The position numbers and the translations under genes were made by a program. Positions 59,507 through 64,000 of a DNA stretch of 64,000 bases are shown here, one piece after another (within the stretch, counting starts at the first letter, position 1; every line of letters starts with the position of its first letter). The stretch comes from JBMDXK01 sp048594375. GTDB taxonomy: Bacteria > Pseudomonadota > Alphaproteobacteria > Rhizobiales > Methylopilaceae. Location: positions 1-64,000 of the forward strand of contig JBMDXK010000005.1 of the NCBI GenBank assembly GCA_048594375.1. Direction: 5' to 3'. The notes under the pieces are model-generated. The model searched no databases, had not been told where the DNA came from, and saw only the letters and a program-made list of their open reading frames with translations.

Positions 59507-61134
59507 GTATTGCAATGAGTGTTATTATTGCTTTTCTGTGCGGAATTGTTGGATTTTTGCTTGGCAAACGTTCTCAAAAAAAGTTTGCAGCGGCTAAGCC
59601 TGCTGTTAGCGTACCGCTTGTTGATATGACCTCTGGCCGCACAGCGCAGGAGGAACGGCAGTTTTTTGCGCATGTCACGCACGAGCTGCGCACACCGGTT
59701 ACGGGTATGGTCGGCATGGCGGATTTGCTGTTGGAGAGCCAGCTTACTCCAGAGCAGCAAACATATGCTGAATCCGTACGCGCTTCGGGCGAATCTCTGT
59801 TGCTGTTAATTGATGATGTGCTGGATTTTGCAGCCGTTGAAAGCGGCAAAGCGCCGTCCAAGCCAGCGCCGTTCGAGGTGGAGATGTTGCTGGCGCGGGT
59901 TGTAGAATTGCTGGCACCCAGCGCCCATGCTAAAAATCTGGAAATTGCCGCTCATATCAGCAATCAGGTGCCGGCTTTTCTCTTTGGTGATGCGGGGCGT
60001 ATCCGGCAACTTTTGCTGAATCTTGCTGGCAATGCTGTAAAATACACGGTGTCAGGCGGGGTTGGTTTGCGGGTGGATGTTGCCGCTTCCGGTATTGTGT
60101 TTGCAGTACAAGATACCGGGCCTGGCATTCCTAAAGAAGCGTTAGAGCGTTTGTTTGAAGATTTTGAACGCGGTAGCAACACGGATGTGCCTGGGAATGG
60201 ATTGGGGCTTGCTATTGTAAGGCGTCTGGTTGCCGCACTAGGAGGAGAGTTATCCGTAGAAAGCACCCCGAATACAGGCTCGACCTTCGCTGTTACATTG
60301 CCCTTGCCCGCAGCATTAGGCGCTGTAAAACCCATACCTGCACTCAATGGCAAACGCATTTTAATTGTGACCAATTCTGTTTTTGAAGGCCCCTGGATTT
60401 CAGAAAAACTGGCAGAATGCGGCGCGCAGCCTTTTTTAATCAGCAATGCTGACGTTGCAATGAAAAAACTGGCAGAGCAGTCCTGGTCATCGGTGATTAT
60501 TGATCGGACAATCGGTGATAAAACGCTGGAGCTGGCTCATACAGCCAACAGGTATTCTATCCGTGCTCTGGTGTTGGTGACCCCGCGTGAGCGTGCCGAA
60601 CTCAACCATTTGCGCGCTGCAGGATTTGACGGCTATCTGGTCAAACCTGTGCGTCGTCGTTCGCTTGTGAGTATTGCATCAGGTGCAATCCATACTGTTG
60701 CGCTCTCACCAGCCCTTCCCTCACAAACAAAAGCAGCGGAGAAACAACAAAAGCGGGTATTGCTTGCGGAGGATGATCCCGTAAATGCGCTTTTGGCGCA
60801 GGTGCATCTTAAAAAGTTAGGTTATATGGTGGAGCGGGTCGAAGATGGTCTCAAAGCGGTGGAAGCTGTGAAGGAAAGTCATACATTGCTAAAACCATTT
60901 TCGCTGATCGTCATGGATTTGCGCCTTCCCCAGATGAGCGGGTTTGATGCGGCACGGCAAATTCGGGGCTATGAAAAAGAAAAAAACCTGGCTCCTGTTG
61001 TGATTGTGGCTGTATCAGCCAATACCTCCGAAGCAGATAAAGCGGAAGTGCTGGAAGCGGGTATGAATGCTTTTCTTCCAAAACCACTCGATCCGGTGGC
61101 ATTAATGGAGTTGCCCACATTAGCCACCCCCTGA
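59503..61134 (+). CDS. Hybrid sensor histidine kinase
   Basis: 543 residues. One N-terminal membrane helix (~5-22), HisKA dimerisation domain with phospho-acceptor His in FFAHVTHELRTPV (H60), HATPase_c with N-box NLAGNAVKYT, G1 DTGPGIP and G2 NGLGLAIV, then a degenerate receiver-like domain (~270-395, no clear Asp), and a C-terminal true receiver with Asp in LIVMDLRLPQMSG (~residue 470) and Lys in FLPKPLDP. Periplasmic sensing part is almost absent. Start ATGA overlaps the comM stop, so the pair is translationally coupled. Signal unknown. Confidence 0.9.
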   Translation: MSIAMSVIIAFLCGIVGFLLGKRSQKKFAAAKPAVSVPLVDMTSGRTAQEERQFFAHVTHELRTPVTGMVGMADLLLESQLTPEQQTYAESVRASGESLLLLIDDVLDFAAVESGKAPSKPAPFEVEMLLARVVELLAPSAHAKNLEIAAHISNQVPAFLFGDAGRIRQLLLNLAGNAVKYTVSGGVGLRVDVAASGIVFAVQDTGPGIPKEALERLFEDFERGSNTDVPGNGLGLAIVRRLVAALGGELSVESTPNTGSTFAVTLPLPAALGAVKPIPALNGKRILIVTNSVFEGPWISEKLAECGAQPFLISNADVAMKKLAEQSWSSVIIDRTIGDKTLELAHTANRYSIRALVLVTPRERAELNHLRAAGFDGYLVKPVRRRSLVSIASGAIHTVALSPALPSQTKAAEKQQKRVLLAEDDPVNALLAQVHLKKLGYMVERVEDGLKAVEAVKESHTLLKPFSLIVMDLRLPQMSGFDAARQIRGYEKEKNLAPVVIVAVSANTSEADKAEVLEAGMNAFLPKPLDPVALMELPTLATP

Positions 61135-61156
61135 CATTAGCGCTATGTTCCAGTTA

Positions 61157-61199
61157 TATAGCCAGAGACCTATAAAATGATTATTTCTCTCAGGCTATA
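61157..61199. repeat. Dispersed intergenic palindrome, copy D
   Basis: Left arm TATAGCCAGAGA (61157-61168), right arm ends CAGGCTATA (61191-61199); the left arm lacks one base of the consensus TATAGCCTGAGA. Loop region TATAAAATGATTATTT. Between the convergent hybrid kinase and GNAT-like genes. Confidence 0.6.
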
Positions 61200-61248
61200 G
61201 AGCTGCGTTTCAGATAAAATAATCATGACTTCGTTATAAAGCGCGTTT

Positions 61249-62394
61249 TTAATCCAGCTCTTTGCCGTAGATGCGCCAACGGCGGGTAATTTGAGCGGGA
61301 AGGTTGCGGGTGAGGTTCAGCACGGCAGCATTATCCTCCAGCATCCAGCTTACTTCTAACCGTTCCACACCGGCACGCTGTGCTTGTGTAATGGCATTGG
61401 CTACAAGGGCAGAGGCGGCAAAATGTTTTGCACGCTTATTGCCTTCCACATTGCACACCCCGATCAGCGCCAGCCGCGCCCGTTTAGTGCCGCGCACCTT
61501 GAGGCGCCACAGATACAAGAACCAGCCGAAAGGCAGTAGTTTGCCCCCAAGGCCGCGCGCAGCTTCATTTAGATCAGGGATAAGCGAAGCAATGCCTACG
61601 GGTTTTCCGTTAAAATATGCGGTTTTCAGCCATGAAGATTTGATCCAAGGCAACATCATTTTTGCAATAAAGGTGGCTTCATCCTGTGCAGGCACCAGCA
61701 TATGCCAGTTGTTTGCCCATGCCTTACTGTAAACGGTATTGGTGATACGTACATTCTCTTTGAGCTTGAAAATATTAAAGGATTTCAACACCAGCCGATG
61801 GTGGTCAGGCCATTGGCTTAAAAGTTCTGCAACACGATCAGGATAAACGTTTTTTGTAATATCTGCCTCTACTGCAAGAATATCTTTCACGGGTGCAAAG
61901 CCAAGTGTTTCCAGAGTCTTGGCGTAGCGGGACGGGGCATCGTTGGTTTTGAAGGTGGTAGGTGTACCATCTCCATTGAGCAACAGACCGATCTCGTGGT
62001 TTATAGAAGCGCTGTAAGGACCTTCAAGGCGTGATAATCCATTGTTTTTTGCCCATCGCATCGCAAATGCCATGAGTGCTGGAATAATTTCAGGATTGTC
62101 TGCCGCTTCCAGAAAACCGAAGTGGCAGGCATTATCCTGATAAACGGCCAAATGATGCAAGTGCTTGATGACCATGATTCGACCCACCGGCACACCGTTA
62201 TGGAAGGCGACACAGAATGCGTGCGGATTAGCGCGGTTAAAGGGCGTACCTTGTGCGTTAAAAAGTTTTTTTGTTTCGACACTGAACGGAGCAGTCCATG
62301 CAGAATCGCCTTTTCGGGCGTTGTGGGCTGCCTGAGCGAATAGTTTTGCCCCCTCATTCCCGCAAACAATCTGGATATTAAGGTCAGACGTCAT
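61249..62394 (-). CDS. GNAT-like acyltransferase, candidate bacterial ceramide synthase
   Basis: 381 residues, soluble, two GNAT-like halves (~10-190 with GVPVGRIMVIKH; ~200-381 with GKPVGIASLIPDL). Its start codon lies 11 bases before the end of spt, so the two are coupled. In Caulobacter the N-acyltransferase that makes ceramides (bCerS) is encoded close to spt; the neighbourhood and size make this a good candidate for N-acylation of 3-ketosphinganine. No residue-level proof is possible by eye; other acyltransferase roles remain open. Confidence 0.65.
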   Translation of the reverse strand: MTSDLNIQIVCGNEGAKLFAQAAHNARKGDSAWTAPFSVETKKLFNAQGTPFNRANPHAFCVAFHNGVPVGRIMVIKHLHHLAVYQDNACHFGFLEAADNPEIIPALMAFAMRWAKNNGLSRLEGPYSASINHEIGLLLNGDGTPTTFKTNDAPSRYAKTLETLGFAPVKDILAVEADITKNVYPDRVAELLSQWPDHHRLVLKSFNIFKLKENVRITNTVYSKAWANNWHMLVPAQDEATFIAKMMLPWIKSSWLKTAYFNGKPVGIASLIPDLNEAARGLGGKLLPFGWFLYLWRLKVRGTKRARLALIGVCNVEGNKRAKHFAASALVANAITQAQRAGVERLEVSWMLEDNAAVLNLTRNLPAQITRRWRIYGKELD

Positions 62395-63778
62395 GGGGAA
62401 CAGTGTTGCCGCGGAGAGACTTGGCCAAGGTTGCGGTTGCCTTCAGGCCAAAATTGGCTTTACGCAATCCTTCTAGCTCTTCGGCAGTTGTTTGAACCGC
62501 TTGTATAATCTGCTCCCGGGTATGTTCACTGGAAAGAAAGAACCGTAAACGTGCGGATTTTTCGGGTACTGCAGGGTAGATGATGGGCAGGGCATTGATG
62601 TTTCTGGCGAGAAGTTTATCGGCTAGCGCAACCGCACGCACTGAGTCACCCACCATCACGGGAGCAATGGCATAAGGCTGTGCCAAGCCTGTATCAAGGC
62701 CAGCTTTTTGTGCTTCTTCAATAAAGAACTGTGTGTTGGCATTAAGGTTTGCCACACGTTCCGGTTCGTTTTCCAGCACCTCCAGTGATGCAATGGCAGC
62801 GGCGGCAATGGCGGGTGGCATTCCCACCGAGTAAACAAAGCTGGGCGATGTGCATTTAAGATAATCAATAAGCGCGGAATGGCCTGCCACATAGCCGCCA
62901 CAGCCGGAGAGCGTTTTGGAGAGTGTTCCCATCCATATATCAATGCGCAGCGGATCAATACCTTGCGCTTCAGCGATGCCGCGGCCTGTTTTACCCATTG
63001 TGCCGAGTGAGTGGGCTTCATCCACCATCAGCCATACCTTATAGCGTTCTTTAAGCTCCACAAGCCGTGCAAGATCAGGCGCATCCCCATCCATGCTATA
63101 AAGCCCTTCCACCGCAATCAGAACGCGCTCGAAGCGGCCAGCCTGTTCGGAAAGCATGGCTTCAAGAGCATCATAATCATTGTGCGGGAAGGCGCGGCGT
63201 GCGCAGCCGGAGAGTTTAGCGCCGATCATAATACTGTTGTGGATATAAGCATCATGGAGCAGCAGATCTTTTTCTTCACGCAGCAATTGGCCGATAAGCG
63301 CCACATTTGTGGCGTGGCCGCTCACAAAGGCTGCAGCAGAAGGGACGCCCACAAAGTGTGCAATGCGTTCTTCAAGGGTGCGGTGAATATCCCGTTCACC
63401 GGCCACAACGCGGCTGGCGGAAGCGGAGATACCGTAGGTATCGATAGCAGCTTTAGCGGCTTCTCTCACATGGGAATGGCCGTTCAGCCCTAAATAATTG
63501 TAGGAGGCAAAATTCAGGCATTCCCGCCCTTCAATGATGGAAGTTGCGCCCGCATAGCTTTCGTGGGAGCGGAAGAAAGGATTTTCAATCCCCAGCAAGG
63601 ATGCCACAGAGCGTTGGATCTGGTAATCCTTGTATTCGGGAAGGTCGGCAAAGCTCAGAGCCTTACGGGAGGGAACCTTGAGCTGCATGGGTTCAAGGGA
63701 AGATGCTGTATGTGCTGCTTGTCGGGCATTGCCCAGAAGTGCGGCTTTAACGCTGCCGGAAAGAGTACGCTTGGTCAT
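62384..63778 (-). CDS. spt: Serine palmitoyltransferase (alpha-oxoamine synthase family)
   Basis: 464 residues. PLP-dependent Claisen condensation of L-serine and an acyl-CoA or acyl-ACP to a 3-keto-sphinganine. N-terminal ~60-residue extension, NFASYNYLGLNGHS, DEAHSLGTMG and the PLP Lys in GTLSKTLSGCGGY. The family also contains BioF, KBL and HemA; length, extension and linkage to the GNAT-like gene favour Spt. Starts with TAATG overlap to the upstream small gene. Confidence 0.8.
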   Translation of the reverse strand: MTKRTLSGSVKAALLGNARQAAHTASSLEPMQLKVPSRKALSFADLPEYKDYQIQRSVASLLGIENPFFRSHESYAGATSIIEGRECLNFASYNYLGLNGHSHVREAAKAAIDTYGISASASRVVAGERDIHRTLEERIAHFVGVPSAAAFVSGHATNVALIGQLLREEKDLLLHDAYIHNSIMIGAKLSGCARRAFPHNDYDALEAMLSEQAGRFERVLIAVEGLYSMDGDAPDLARLVELKERYKVWLMVDEAHSLGTMGKTGRGIAEAQGIDPLRIDIWMGTLSKTLSGCGGYVAGHSALIDYLKCTSPSFVYSVGMPPAIAAAAIASLEVLENEPERVANLNANTQFFIEEAQKAGLDTGLAQPYAIAPVMVGDSVRAVALADKLLARNINALPIIYPAVPEKSARLRFFLSSEHTREQIIQAVQTTAEELEGLRKANFGLKATATLAKSLRGNTVPHDV

Positions 63779-63993
63779 TAAACAGCCTTTTGTGTGCGTA
63801 TGCCATCGTTGTGCTGAATGGCTTTGCGCAGAGCATCAATATCGCCAGCATCCATATCCTCAGTAATATGGTGGCTGAGAAGGGTGTTTTCCGCATCAGA
63901 AATTGTGGAATCTTCTTCACTATAGGTGTCGCTGTTCATAACGCGGCTTACAATGGGCGCTGCCAGAGTAAAGAGCGTGGTCTGGTCCGACAT
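63778..63993 (-). CDS. Small acidic protein upstream of spt (possibly partial)
   Basis: 71 residues if the ATG at 63993 is the start; the frame is open to the window edge, so the gene could begin outside. Acidic, helical; sequence SEEDSTISDAENTLLSHHI. It lacks the DSL serine motif of acyl carrier proteins. It is translationally coupled to spt (TAATG). Unknown function, probably in the same lipid pathway. Confidence 0.5.
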   Translation of the reverse strand: MSDQTTLFTLAAPIVSRVMNSDTYSEEDSTISDAENTLLSHHITEDMDAGDIDALRKAIQHNDGIRTQKAV

Positions 63994-64000
63994 GGAAACC

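Noticed and set aside
1..64000. CRISPR array, prophage or transposase
   Set aside because: No regularly spaced identical repeats with unique spacers, and no phage structural or transposase-like protein was seen.

Overview
The window is chromosomal DNA from an alphaproteobacterium of moderate GC content. Evidence for this is the gene order hemE-hemJ-rho-mnmE-mnmG-rsmG-parA-parB next to maf-aroE-coaE-dnaQ, SecB, a Tim44-like adaptor, a CpdR-type single-domain receiver, RegA/ActR, Zur, and spermidine synthesis through carboxy(nor)spermidine. The species cannot be named from sequence alone. Complete biosynthetic genes (argG, aroE, hemE, ispG, coaE) argue against a strongly reduced obligate symbiont. 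No prophage, transposase or CRISPR array was seen.

Layout. 0-6 kb is accessory: a proline-rich protein cut by the window edge, a small exported Cys protein, an EF-hand protein, a FATP-type acyl-CoA synthetase and an unknown protein with a duplicated module. 6-23 kb is housekeeping: fructose-6-phosphate aldolase, XerC, a PAS-GGDEF-EAL protein, ispG, zur, leuS-lptE, yggS, a MAPEG protein, an Anbu proteasome-like peptidase, an L,D-transpeptidase, two small regulators, infA, a cold-shock protein, rhlE and an RluA-type synthase. 23-33 kb holds an acyl-CoA dehydrogenase, ftsEX, a DUF3426 protein-hpt-cpdR operon, an esterase, tRNA-Gly(GCC), CnoX, a Lon-N protein, a Trm112-like protein and an unknown gene. 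33-42 kb is a leftward block from hemE down to parB. 42.2-42.8 kb is the probable chromosomal replication origin. 42.8-49.3 kb runs mainly rightward (maf, aroE, coaE, dnaQ, timA, mltA, smr; secB opposes). 49-64 kb holds argG, a ThiF/MoeB-like E1 protein, carboxynorspermidine synthase and decarboxylase, ghrA, yejF, regA, yifB-hybrid kinase and a probable sphingolipid operon (small protein, spt, GNAT-like protein) at the right edge.

The strongest biological story concerns cell-cycle control. The hemE-maf gap carries four exact TTAA-N7-TTAA boxes (the CtrA consensus), DnaA-box-like nonamers and an AT-rich half. ParA/ParB and a cluster of parS-like palindromes lie within about 8 kb. Genes on both sides point away from the gap. 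The same box occurs as a tandem pair upstream of the EF-hand gene and once in the divergent ftsE / DUF3426-hpt-cpdR region, and CpdR is the adaptor that controls CtrA proteolysis in Caulobacter.

The window also contains a family of dispersed intergenic palindromes (arms near TATAGCCTGAGAC) and a separate repeat-containing palindromic insertion between ftsE and ftsX.
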